Part shown: positions 24,991 to 36,716 of the stretch, in pieces | Numbering within the stretch: position 1 is the stretch's first letter | Layout: every line of letters begins with the position of its first letter | Assembly (NCBI RefSeq): GCF_950295315.1 | Contig: NW_026647188.1 | Span: forward strand, 1,240,001 to 1,304,000 | Length of the DNA stretch: 64,000 nucleotides | Direction: 5' to 3' | From: Erinaceus europaeus | Taxonomy: Eukaryota; Chordata; Mammalia; Eulipotyphla; Erinaceidae | Program-made: the position numbers and the translations under genes | The notes under the pieces: generated by a model | The model's database searches: none | The model's input: the letters and a program-made list of their open reading frames with translations, nothing else | What the model was told of the DNA's origin: nothing

Positions 24991-25845
24991 GAATGTAAAG
25001 GATCTGTGGTACTGCTGCCCACACCAGTGTCCATGCAAAATGGAAGCTTCCAGGGTTCTGAAAAGGGTGTTTTATGGCTGTGAAATGTCTTTTCCAATTG
25101 TCTCATGGGGTTTTCAAATCCTTTTGAAACCTGAAGTTCTTTCTTGTATCTAGGGAATATTCTCACCTCTGGCCAGAAGGGCCGCCCAACATGGACCACA
25201 GCTATCCTGGGGTCAGGAGGTCTGCCAGCCTGCTAGCTCCTGGAGGGATTACTGGGTTCATCCACTATTGTTTGGTCTAACAGAGTTCCCATCTATGTTG
25301 AAACACAGCTCTTTCTGGGTACTGTATGTGCTTGTAATCTGCTCCCCTGAGCAGTGGACTGAGAGCCTGGAGGCTGAGTAGGCAGCCAAATGAGACTGGA
25401 CAGCCTCATGCCTCTGAATCCTGAGGGGTGCCCCAGCTTCCCCCTGATGATAGATGTGAGGCATGGGATTGAATAGGGAACTCAGGAGATTTAGACATGA
25501 GAGTCCCTTTGCATATGCATTCTTGCTTAGCCAGAATCTGGGCTAGCTGGCTTGCACTGACCAGCTAGATTCTCCGTATATAAGTTGCAGCTGAGGCTGG
25601 CTACCTTGACACCCATGCTCTGAGAATACTATAGGTGAGCTCTGAGCACACACAGACACACACAGTCAGAAAGACAGACAGACAGACACACACACATATT
25701 ACTGTCAGGTCTGGTAGTACAACATATGGTGAAGGCTGGGGCTGTCTGTTGTCTGTGGGCATGAGAGCTGCTGCCTTACAATCTCTACAAGCCAGGTTTG
25801 AAACTGTCATCAATGAACACATTTTAGGAGGATTTTGAGTTTTGA
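24991..25845 (+). repeat. Array B unit 5, two deletions
   Basis: Only about 855 bp. One jump lies near 25,250 and another near 25,845, which drops straight into the next unit's gcaaaacggaagc-equivalent. Confidence 0.88.
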
Positions 25846-27959
25846 GATTTTCAACACAAAATGGAAGCTTCCAGGGTTCTGAAAGAGGGTGATTTGATCG
25901 TTGTGAAATTACATTTACAAGTGCCTCATGGGGTTTTCAAATCCTTTTGAAACCTGAAGTTCTTTCTTGTAACTAGGGAATATTCTCACCTCTGGCCAGA
26001 AGGGCCACCCAACTCAGAGCACAGCTATCCCGGGGTCAGGAGATCTGCCAGCCTGCTAGCTCCTGGAGAGATTCCTGAGTATGTCCTCAGGGCCCAAGTG
26101 ATAACAGGTTTTTCCAATTGCCTTTATTAGCAGCAGCCAGGCCCTCAGGTGAGGTGCAGGGCTGTGATCTCCACTGGAAGCTCCGAATTCAGCCAATGGA
26201 GGCATCCATCTTTCTTTTGTCTGTCCATAGCAAGGGCCAGGTGAGTTTGTGCTCCCTGCTAGCAGAGCGACTTTGGATGGGAACTCATGCATGGCTACTT
26301 CTCGGAATCTCTCTGAGTGTGATGTGTGGACACCAGGACACCATATTCATGGATGTGAGGCCACAGAAGCAATTGCCTTAGCCGGACCCAAAGGGTAGGT
26401 GTAAGGGACTGGGTTCATCCACTATTGTTTGGTCAAACACAGTTCCCACCTATGTTGAAACACAGCTCTTTCTGGGTACTTTCTGTGCTTGTAATCTGCT
26501 GCCTTGAGCAGTGGACTGAGAGCCTGGAGGCTGAGTTGGCAGCCAAATGTGACTGGACAGGCTCATGGCCCTGAATTCTGACGGGTTCCCCAGCTTCACC
26601 AGGATGATAGATAGTGAGGCATGGGATTGAATAGGGAACTCAGGAGATTTAGACATGAGAGTCCCTTTGAATATGCATTCTTGCTAAGCTAGAATCTGGG
26701 CTAGCTAGCTTGCCCTGACCAGCTAGGTTCTCTGTACATAAGTTGCAGGAGAGGCTGGATACCTTGACACCCATGCTCTGAGACTATTACAGGTGAGCTC
26801 TGAGCACACACAGACACACACATTCAGACAGACAGACACACACACACACACACACACATTACTGTCAGGTCTGGTAGTACAGCATATGGTAAAGGCTGGG
26901 GCTGTCTGGGGTCTGTGGGTATGAGAGCTGCTGCCATACAATCTCTACAAGCCAGGTTTGAACCTGTCATCTATGAACACAGTGTTGGAGGTTTTTGAAT
27001 TCTGAGACACTGAAGAGGGAGAGTTTTTTTGCCCTGAGGCTTCCACTGGGAACGAGCAGCTGCCCTGTGTGTGTTGCCAGACTAGGAAACTTGTGGTGCC
27101 TGTCCATGTGGAGCGTCTCCTGGATGAGTTCCTTCTCGAGCCTTTTTCGATTGGTCCCGTTGGAGCTGCATATAGCTAATGATTTGGAGATTTTACTCCT
27201 ATGGACAATTCTTTTCCTGATGCACAGATTCTCTCCAGGTTTTAGCAATCAACTGTCTGAATGTGATATCAAATCCATTGTAGAAAATGAATACATGAGT
27301 GTCTCTCTCTCTGTCTCTCTCTCTTTATATATATGTAACATCTCTTTATATATATATGTAACATGTAGAAGTCTGAAAATATTTTTTAGCTGGAGACCTG
27401 CACAGCTCTGGATTAGGGTAGTAAAATGGATACACCTGGCTCTTCTGAGCCACAGTCATGAGAGACATCTCACAGAGCCATATTGTTTATTTAAGAAGAA
27501 ATAGACATAGTGCAGTTCCCTGCACACATGACAGGCTGAGGCTGGACCATTCTGTCTCTGTCATTCTGTCTCTCAGACTGTCTCTACGTGCCTTCTTCCC
27601 TGGGCCCTTACTGGAAGTCAGTGCATGCATCGTGAACTCAGTCATCCTGGTGTTGAAATTTTCCTGTCTTTGCCCTTTGTTTTATTTAGTCTCCTGCACA
27701 TGGTGTAGTACAGAGGGGAACTGCGGAGACAGCATTGCTGCTGCAGGTTCCAGGCATATGTCCATCTGCAGCTTCAGCTGTCCAGGCCCTCTGTGCTTGA
27801 CTCCCATTCTGAAGGGCCCTGAGGCTGGCACTCAGCCTAAATGCAGCCCTCCTCACCTTCCTGCACAGCGTCCTTGTCCTTATTCCATGAGAGCCCAGGT
27901 GAAGAGAAGTGAAACTCTATCCCCTTGGCACACACAATGAGCTTTCCATCTATTAAGCC
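25846..27959 (+). repeat. Array B unit 6
   Basis: Short-type unit with deletions near 27,490 and 27,548. Its microsatellite (27,301-27,362) contains a duplicated ctctttatatatatgtaaca-type block. Confidence 0.88.
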
Positions 27960-30435
27960 GAATGTAAAGTATCTGTGGTACTGATGGCCACACCAGTGTC
28001 CAGATTTTCCACGCAAAATGGAAGCTTCCAGGGTTGTGAAAGAGGGTGTTTTGATGGCTGTGAAATGTCTTTTCCAAGTGACGCATTGGGTTTTCAAATC
28101 CTTTTGTAACCTTAAGTTTTTTCTTGTATCTAGGGAATATTCTCACCTCTGGCCATAAGGGCCAACCAACTCGGAGCACAGATATCCCAGGGGCAGGAGA
28201 TCTGCCAGCCTGCTAGCTCCTGGAGGGATTCCTGAGTATGTCCTCAGGGCCCAAGTGGTAACAGGTGTTTCCAATTGACTTTATTAGCAGCACCCAGGTC
28301 CTCAGGTCAGGTGCGGGGCTGTGATCTCCACTGGAAGCTCGAATTCAGACAATGGAGGCATCCATCTTTCTTTTGTCTGTCCATATCAAGGGCCCCTGGA
28401 TTTTGTGCTTCCTGCAAGCAGAGCGACTTTGTATGGGACACTCATGCATGCCTAATTCTGGGAATCTCTATGAGTGTGATGTGTGGACACCAGGACACCA
28501 TGATCAGGGATGTGAGGCAACAGGATCAATTGCCTTAGCTGGACCCAAAGGGTAGTTGTAAGGGACCGGCTTCATCCACTATTGTTTGGTTGAACAGAGT
28601 TCCCATCTATGTTGAAACACAGCTCTTTCTGGGTACTGTCTGTGCTTGTAATCTGCTGCCCTGAGCAGGGGACTGAGAGCCTGGAGGCTGAGTAGGCAGC
28701 CAAATGTGATTGGACAGGCTCATACCCCTGAATTCTGAGGGGTGCCCCAGCTTCCCCCTGATGATAGATGTGAGGCATGGGATTGAATAGGGAACTCAGG
28801 AGATTTAGACATGAGTGTCCCTTTGCATATGCATTCTTGCTTAGCCAGAATCTGGGCTAGCTGGCTTGCACTGACCAGCTAGGTTCTCCGTATATAAGTT
28901 GCAGCTGAGGATGGCTACCTTGCCACCCATGCTCTGAGACTACTACAGGTGAGCTCTGAGCACACACACACACACGCACACACATACACAGTCAGACAGA
29001 CAGACAGACAGACAGACACACACACACACACACACACATTACTGTCAGGTCTGATAGTACAGCATATGGTGAAGGCTGGGGCTGTCTGTGTTCTGAGGGC
29101 ATGAGAGCTGCTGCCTTACAATCTCTACAAGCCAGGTTTGAACCTGTTATCAATGAACACAGTGTATAGTAGGTTTTTGAATTCTGAGACACTGAAGAGG
29201 GAGAGGTTTTTGCCCTGAGGCTTTCACTGGGAAATAGCAGCATCCCTGTGTGTGTTGCCAGAATAGGAAACTTGTGGTGCCAGTCGATGTGGAGAGTCTC
29301 CTGGATGAGTTCATTCTTGAGCCTTTTTCGATCGGTCCCATTGGAGCTACATATAGCTAATGATTTGGACATTTTACTCCTTGGACAATTCTTTTCCTGA
29401 TGCACAGTTTCTCTCCAGGTTTTAGCAATAACTTGTTGAATGTCATATAGAATCCATTGTAGAAAATGATCACATCCGTCTCTCTCTCTCTCCATATATA
29501 TATATATAACATGTAGAGGTCTGAAAATATATTTTAGCTAGAGACCTGCACAGCTCTGGATTCGGGTAGTAATGCAGAAACACCTGGCCCTTCTGAGCCA
29601 CAGTAATGAGAGAAATCTCCAGAGCTATTCGTTTACCTCTTTTCACTCTACAAATCTCTCTCACCACAAACTACTGCTTCCAAAACATCTATTTCCCTCT
29701 TGCTCTTTTTGTCCACCAAGTCCTATCCCAAAACTGTAAATCAAAGAAGAAATAGACATAGTGCAGTTCCCTGCACACAGGACAGGCTGAGGCTGGACCT
29801 GGGAGATGAAATACGCCAGCCTGCATTTGGCTGGAGCATCACTAAAACTACTTCCAATTTGAAGAGGCAAGGACAGTTTTGGAGAGTTGGCTGCAGGCCA
29901 AGTGTTGCTTCTCAGAGTGGGCTAAGACCTAGATGTTCTAAGTGTAACCTTTCCTCACAAACATAAAATAAAAATGCCACTTGTAAGAAGTATGCATGGG
30001 CATGGAGGCCAGAATTTCTGTCCTTTTCAGTCACTGTCATTCTGTCTCTCAGACTGACTCTGTGTGCCTTCTTCCCTGGACCCTTCCTGGAAGTCAGTGC
30101 ATGCATCTTGAACTCGGTCTTCAAGGTGTTGAAATTTTTCTTTCTTTCCCCTTTGGATTATTTAGTCTCTTGCATATGGTGTAGTACAGAGGGGAACTGA
30201 GGAGACAGCGTTCCTGCTGCAGGTAACAGGCATATGTCCATCTCCAGCTGCAGCTGTCCAGGACCTCTGTGCTTGACTCCCATTCCCCAGGTCCCTGTGG
30301 CTGACACTCAGCCTAAATGCAGCCCTCCTCAATTTCCTGCACTGCATCCTTCTCCTTATTCCATGAGAGCCTAGGTGAAGAGAAGTGAAACTCTACCACC
30401 CTGGCACACACATTGTGCTTTACCTCTATTGGGCC
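27960..30435 (+). repeat. Array B unit 7
   Basis: Short-type unit with an expanded (CA)n/(GACA)n tract at 28,963-29,039 and a very short AT tract. Confidence 0.9.
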
Positions 30436-31915
30436 GAAAGTAAAGGATCTGTGGTCCTGATGGCCACACCAGTGTCCAGATTTTTCACGCAAAACGGAAG
30501 CTTCCAGGGTTCAGAAAGAGGGTGTTTTGATGGTTGTGAAATGTCTTTTCCAAGAGCCTCCTGGGGTTTCAAATCCTTTTGAAACCTGAAATTCTTTCTT
30601 GTATCTAATGAATATTCTCAAATTTGGCCTGAAGGCTCTCCCAAATAGGAGCACAGCTATCCTGGGGTCAGGAGATCTGGCAGCCTGCTAGCTCCTGGAG
30701 GGATTCCTGAGTATGTCCTCAGGGCCCAAGTGGTAACAGGTGTTTCCAATTGACTTTATTAGCAGCATCCAGGCCCTCAGGTGAGAGGCGGGGCTGTGAT
30801 CTCCACTGGAAGCTCCTAATTCAGCCAATGGAGGCATCCATATTCCTTTTGTCTGTCCATAGCAAGGGCCCGGGGAGTTTGTTCTTCCTGAAAGCAGAAC
30901 GACATTGTATGGGAAACTCATGCATGCCTACTTCTGGGAATCTCTCTTAGTGTGATGTGTGGACACCAGGACACCAGGACACCAGAATCAGGGATTGTAA
31001 GGCCACAGAAGCAATTGCCTTAGCCGGACCCAAAGGGTACGTCTAAGAGACCGGGTTCATCCACTATTGTTTGGTCAAACACAGTTCCCATCTATTTTGA
31101 AACACAGCTCTTTCTGGGTTCTTTCAGGGCTTGTAATCTGCTGTCCTGAGCAGTGGAATGAGATTCAGGAAGCTGAGTAGGCAGCCAAAAGTGACTTGAC
31201 AGGCTCATGCCCCTGAAATCTGAGGGGTGCCCCCGCTTACCCTGTTGTCAGTTTTTGGATGATAGTGAGGCATGGGATTGAATCGGGAACTCAGGAGAGG
31301 GAGACATGAGAGTCCCTTTGCATATGCATTCTTGCTTAGCGAGAATCTGGGCTAGTTGGCTTACCCTGTCCAGCTTGGTTCTCTGTACATAAGTTGCAGG
31401 TGAGGCTGGCTACCTTCCCACCCATGCTCTGAGACTACTATAGGTGAGCTCTAAGCGCACACAGACACAGACAGACAGACACACACACACACATTACTGT
31501 CAGGTCTGGTAGTACAGCATATGGTGAAGGATGGGGCTGTATGGGGTCTCTGGGCATGAGAGCTGCTGCCTTACAATCTCTACAAGCCAGGTTTGAACCT
31601 GTCATCAATGAACACAGTGTAGGAGGTTTTTGACATCTGGTCACTTTCCAACTCATCTATTTTTTTTCTCTTCTGTGTCTCTGACTCTCACAGGCTCTCA
31701 ATCACTCTGTCTGCACTCAGTAATATTTTACTTATATCCTTATTTTATTGACAGGCCCAGATATACAAAGAGAGTTGCCAGATCATTGCTGAGCTCTGGT
31801 TTGTTGTGTTGGTGATTTCACCTAGGCTACTGGAGCCTCAGCTTTGTAAGTCTCTCTGACACAAGCAATATTCTGTCTCCTCATATCCATGGCAGTATCT
31901 CTCAGACTTTATAAT
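30436..31915 (+). repeat. Array B unit 8, 5' part, joined to module C
   Basis: Follows the unit to ttataataaa at about 31,915 and then leaves the consensus into an AT-rich module C. A triple ggacaccagg-type 10-mer lies at about 30,961-30,984. Confidence 0.88.
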
Positions 31916-31916
31916 A

Positions 31917-31956
<40 letters not shown>

Positions 31957-32486
31957 ATTTTTAGAATTGTCGACCTATGTAATTGGTCTTTATCAGAATT
32001 AACACATTTATAACAGCTTCCTTTTTCATTAATAATTGGCCACCTAGTTGGAGCAGGATTCAATACAATTATAAATAACAGAACCTTCCAGTAGCATATC
32101 TAATATCATTTCTATCAGCATCCTTATTGTAATTATCATAGTACAGAACTTGCCTCCTTTCTCTAGTGTAAGCTTCAGTACATATGAGTTTCTTTTAATT
32201 CTCCTGAAATCTTAATTTCCCTGGACTCTGAAGTTTCTCGGAATTTTTGAAGCAGCCCTCTGTTTCTCAGCAGATGGTTTTCGTTTTCTGCTGTAATCAG
32301 GTCTTCTTGTGCTTTTTGTTTTTATTTTTCATTTTTTTCAAATCCTCCTAGATCATCCCCATTTATTTGCATATTTATTTATTTATTTAGTCCTATAGTA
32401 CATGAGGGGTCATTTCTTCTGCTTGATAGATTTTTCTATTATAATTGAAGGGAAGTTTACACTCACAATGCATTTCGTGTGGTAAG
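31916..32486 (+). repeat. Module C1 (AT-rich block amplified with array B)
   Basis: Starts with an (AT)n tract (31,917-31,953). It contains cctcctagatcatccccatt, ttatttgcatatttatttat and aggggtcatttcttctgc. Its closest relative is C3 at 38,206. No gene or known transposon recognised. Confidence 0.85.
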
Positions 32487-32895
32487 TACTGCACACATAT
32501 GATCAAGGCTGGGGTGGTCTGGGTTCTGTGGACTTGAGACTGCTGCCGTACAATCTCTACAAACCAGGTTTGAACCTGTCATGTATGAACACAGTGTGGG
32601 AGGTTTTTGACTTCTGGTCTCTTTCCCACTCTTCTATTTCTCTTCTTGCCTTCTCTGTCTCTGACTCTCACTGGCTCTCACTCACTCGGTCAGCACTCAT
32701 TAATATTTTACTTATACATTATGTTGTTGACACGCCCAGATATACAAAGAGAATCACCAGGACACTGCTGATCTCTAGCTGTTTTTTTGGTGATTTCACC
32801 TAGGTTTCTGGAGCCTCAGCTTTGTAAGTCTCTCTGGCACAAGCCATACATTGTCTCCTCATAGTCATGCCAGTATCCCTCAGAGTCTATAATAA
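32487..32895 (+). repeat. Array B fragment between C1 and C2
   Basis: Repeats the stretch from the ...aaggctggggctgtctggggt block to ttataataaa, as in unit 8. It separates the two C blocks, which shows that the C-containing block itself was tandemly duplicated. Confidence 0.85.
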
Positions 32896-32918
32896 AGAAA
32901 ACACTTACATATATGTAC

Positions 32919-32952
<34 letters not shown>

Positions 32953-33900
32953 CAGTCATTTTTAGAATTGTTGACCTTTTTATCTGATCTTAATGCAGAA
33001 TTACCACATTTATAACAGCCTCCTTATTCATAAATAATTGGTCACATAATTGGAGCAGGAATCACTACAATTATAAATTATAAGCCTTCCAGGAGCATTT
33101 CCAATAGCCTTTCTATCAGTATCCTCATTGTAATTATCATAGCACAGAACTTGAGTCCATTTTCTAGTGTAAGCTTCAATACATATGGCTTTCTTTTCAT
33201 TCTAGGGAATTCTTAATTTGCCTGGACCCTGAAGTGTCAGGGAAGTTTTGAAGCAGCCCTCTGTTTCTCAGCAGACATTTTCTATATTTCTGCTGTAATC
33301 AGGACTTCCTGTGGTTTTTGTTTTTATTTTTTTCAAATCCTCCTAGATCATCCCCATTCATTTGCATATTTATTTATTTATTTTGTCCCATATCACATAA
33401 GGGGTCATTTCTTCTGCCTGATAGATTTTCTCCTATAATTGAAGGGAACTTTTAACACACAATACATTTCCTTTTGCAGATACTACACACTACTAAAACT
33501 ACTACTGCACTGTTGTTGACAGTGACATCCAATGCACAATGTATTAGTATTGCATGGCTCTAAACAATGTTCACTATTTAACCTACAATGTTTTTAACCT
33601 CACAAATATTTATTCTGTTCTTTCTTGTGGGATGAATTGTTTACAGTCAACAGTTACATGTAATAGTGGGCACGGGGGTAATTTTCCCAATTTCCTTGTA
33701 TTTCTGTACATCATTTGTAACTTTCTTACTGAGGAGAAGGAAACAGTCATACATTGAGAGAGCAGGGCCCAAGCAGGATAAGAGACAGAGAAACAGCTGC
33801 AGTTCTTATTTGCCACTAGCCCAGATTTTCCCTAGCTTGGTAAGTGGTGAGCAGGGGCTCAAAACGGGGTCCTGGGCTTCCATATAGTTCCCTGGCATCT
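32896..33900 (+). repeat. Module C2, long form
   Basis: Like C1, but continues about 400 bp further through ctactgcactgttgttgaca and gagagagcagggcccaagca, ending near ctggcatctcc. The end part returns at 62,150-62,330. Short open frames are present on both strands; none is recognised. Confidence 0.85.
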
Positions 33901-34394
33901 CCACCAGCTGTGCCTCCAACCCATGCTTCCTTTGTTGTCCATGTAACCATAGATCTGCTCTAGGCACTCCTCACCTTCATATGCCAGAATCTTAACACTT
34001 CTCCCCACCACCCATGAAACTTTGACCTTTTACTTGAGTGCAAAATGCAAACCCAATCGACGATATTTCAGGGAAAAGTGTGTGCATCTCTGTTTGAGGG
34101 TGTGTGTGTGTGTGTAAGTGTACATAAGTGTGTTTCAGTTATGATTACCGCTGTTGTTTCTTTATTCCTGATGCAGATTCTTAGAAACTGGGTTGTGCTA
34201 TGACAAAGGAAGTTTCCACTGCACAAGTGGTTTTTCAAATATGAATGGCACATTGGATATTCTGGACAATGTTGTGCATTTTCCCAGGTGGTCCTCAGAT
34301 GGGTTCTTTCCTTTGCTATTCCCATTCTCTATATAATTTTCTGTGTAGACTCAAAGAGGAGTGGCATGGGGGAGCTCAGCTGCATTCTGCTGTG

Positions 34395-34413
34395 TGTCCA
34401 CAAGGTGGCAGCA
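34395..34413 (+). promoter_or_regulatory. CTCF-type motif 1
   Basis: TGTCCACAAGGTGGCAGCA matches the 19-base CTCF motif at nearly all positions, including CCA, AGGTGGC and the 3' AGCA. It is the best CTCF-type match I see in the window, on the same strand as motif 2 246 bp downstream. Occupancy is inferred, not shown. Confidence 0.75.
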
Positions 34414-34640
34414 AAGCCCATAGTTGAGTGTAGTGATTCTGTGGAATGAGGAGAACTCTGGGATTTGTGGCCCATGGACAGCAAGGTTGAAATTGATGTA
34501 GACTGCCCTAGACATCTGTTCTTTCCTGTGGGGTGGGGGATCCCCCATTCGGCTTTGCAAGTGGAAGGGGTTTCTCTCTTTGTCTGGGATGACTCTACTG
34601 GGAGCTTCTGAATCCCTGTGCTCAGCTGCATTCTGCTGGG

Positions 34641-34659
34641 TGTCCACAAGAGGGCAGCA
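34641..34659 (+). promoter_or_regulatory. CTCF-type motif 2
   Basis: TGTCCACAAGAGGGCAGCA differs from motif 1 at two positions, and both alternatives are accepted by the CTCF motif. It lies in the second copy of the local duplication and is followed about 250 bp later by the GC-rich lead-in to module P1. Confidence 0.75.
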
Positions 34660-34899
34660 CCAGTGCGGAACTAAGGCTCCATGGGGCAAGTGCCCTGAGG
34701 CACTGGGCTACAAGAGTGGAGACAGTGTTTCTGGGTGTGCCCTAAGAGCATGGGCAGCCTAGCTCAAGCAGGCAGTGTCCTAAGGATGGGTCCAGAAAGG
34801 AGCTGTTGGGTCATGTTGGCAGAAACAGGGCCTTCAGAGGACGGCAGACAGTCCCCAGGGGCGGGTCTAAGAGACCGTGCCCTCTGAGCCTGACTGGAG

Positions 34900-35340
34900 G
34901 GCCCAGTGTGTATTCATAGAGACAGCTAGCCAATTAGTGAAGAAGAACATCACCATCGGGCGTGAACAAAGAGCTGGCCAATGATAACAGAGGATAAATT
35001 GCGAGGGCGGGACTCAAAGAGCAGCCTTCTGAAGGAAGCCCACCAATGGGAGCTCAGAGCTGCCCTTAAAAGGCTGGGCGTGCTTCCAGGAAGTGCGAAG
35101 CAGGGTTCAGCCCAGGGCCATGCCTTGCAGAAGCTGTCCAGTGCACATGCATATAACTCCCTTTGTGCCTGTGCCTCTGTGGATGTGTGCGTGCATGACT
35201 GTGAGAGTGTTTGTTTGTGTGTGTGTATGTGTGTGGTAGGGAGAGAAAGAAAACAACAAAATCACTGTGGCACAGGAGATTTTGTGCAAAACACTTGGCA
35301 CATTGTGGTTTACTGCTCAATATTGACACCATTGTAGCTC
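34900..35340 (+). promoter_or_regulatory. Promoter-like module P1
   Basis: CCAAT boxes at 34,930, 34,978 and 35,043, a GC box (GGGCGGG) at 35,005 and a TATA-like TTAAAAGG at 35,066 are spaced as in a Pol II core promoter. Starts would be expected around 35,090-35,110, in ggaagtgcgaagcagggttc. A (TG)n tract and the array B exon-like block follow. P1 shares its 3' two thirds with P2-P4, but has its own upstream sequence. Transcription is an inference. Confidence 0.5.
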
Positions 35341-35350
35341 CCCTTGGACA

Positions 35351-35673
35351 CTATTTTTCTTTTCAGAAGTAAAGACACTGAAGAGGGAGAGGTTTTTGCC
35401 CTGAGGCTTGCACAAGGAACTAGCAGCTGCCCTGTGTGTGTTGTCAGACTAGGAAACTTGTGGTGCCTGTCCATGTGGAGAGTCTCCTGGATGAGTTCCT
35501 TCCCGATCCATTTTCGCTAGGTCCTGTTGGAGCTGCATATAACTAATGATTTGGAGATTTTACTCCTTTGGAAAATTCTTTTCCTGATGCATGGTTTCTC
35601 TCCAGGTTTTAGCAATCAATTGTCTGAATGTCATATCACATCCATTGTAGAAAATGACTACATCAGTGTCTTG

Positions 35674-35752
<79 letters not shown>

Positions 35753-36716
35753 AGATGTAGAGGTCTGAAAATATATTTTAGCTAGAGACCTGCACAGCTC
35801 TGGATTTGTGTAGTAATGCGGATACACTTGGCCCTCTGAGCCAGAGTCATGAGAGACATCTCACAGAACATTCGTTTACCTCCTCTCACTCTACAAATCT
35901 CTCTCAGCACAAACTACAGCTGCCAAATCATCTACTTCCCTCTTGCTCTTTTTGTCCACAGAGTCCTATCCCAAAACTGTAAATCAAAGAAGAAATAGAC
36001 ATAGTGCAGTTCCCTGCACACAGGACAGGCTGAGGCTGGATCAGGGAGTTGAAATACTCCAGCCTGCATCTTGAATGGAACATCACTAAAACTACTTCCA
36101 ATTTGGAGAGGTGGGGGAAGTTTTGCAGAGTGGGCTGCAAGCTTAGTGTTGCTTCTCAGAGTGGGCTAAGACCTAGATGTTCTAAGTTTAACCTTTCCTC
36201 ACAAATATAAAATAACAATGCCACTTGTAAGAAGTATGCATGGGCATGGAGGGTTTGTCTTCAGTGCTCTGGCACTGATCAACACAGGGCCAGAATTTCT
36301 GTCCTTTTCAGTCACTGTCATTCTGTCTCTCTGACTGTCTCTGCGTGCATTCTTCCCTGGACCCTTCGTGGAAGTCAGTGCATGCATCCTGATCTCCTTC
36401 TTCCTGGTGTTGAAATTATCCTTTCTTTGCCCTTTGGATTAGTTAGTCTCATGCATATGGCATAGTATAGAGGGGAACTGAGGAGACAGCGTTCCTGCTG
36501 CAGGTTACAGGCATATGTCCATCTCCAGCTGCAGCTGTCCAGGCCCTCTGTGCTTGACTCCCGTTCTCCAGGCCCCTGTGGCTGACACTCAGCCTAAAGG
36601 CAGCCATACTCACCTTCCTGCACAGCGTCCTTGTCCTTATTCCATGAGAGCCCAGGTGAAGAGAAGTGAAACTCTACCACCCTGGCACACACATTGTGCT
36701 TTCCCTCTATTGGGCC
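35351..36716 (+). repeat. Array B unit 9, 3' half downstream of P1
   Basis: Starts at the gacactgaagagggagagg block directly after module P1 and continues to the unit end. Confidence 0.88.
35676..35750 (+). repeat. (CT)n(AT)n microsatellite, unit 9
   Basis: Same position in the unit. Confidence 0.97.

Larger units (their letters stand above)
33901..34900. other. Non-array island (single copy in this window)
   Basis: No counterpart elsewhere in the window. It includes a short (TG)n at 34,099-34,116, two near-identical segments containing gctcagctgcattctgctg (about 34,375 and 34,619), each carrying a CTCF-type motif, and a GC-rich stretch before promoter-like module P1. Overlapping minus-strand open frames of 106-112 codons exist at 34,329-34,689 but look like shadows of the internal duplication. 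No gene recognised. Confidence 0.8.

Noticed and set aside
33000..33180. Module C as a nuclear insertion of mitochondrial DNA
   Set aside because: A short stretch resembles AT-rich mitochondrial coding sequence, but no extended match in order could be followed on either side.
34329..34689. Two overlapping minus-strand frames with repeated VDTQQNAAE as a repeat protein
   Set aside because: The protein repeat is explained by the local DNA duplication that carries the two CTCF-type motifs; no start context or homologue recognised.
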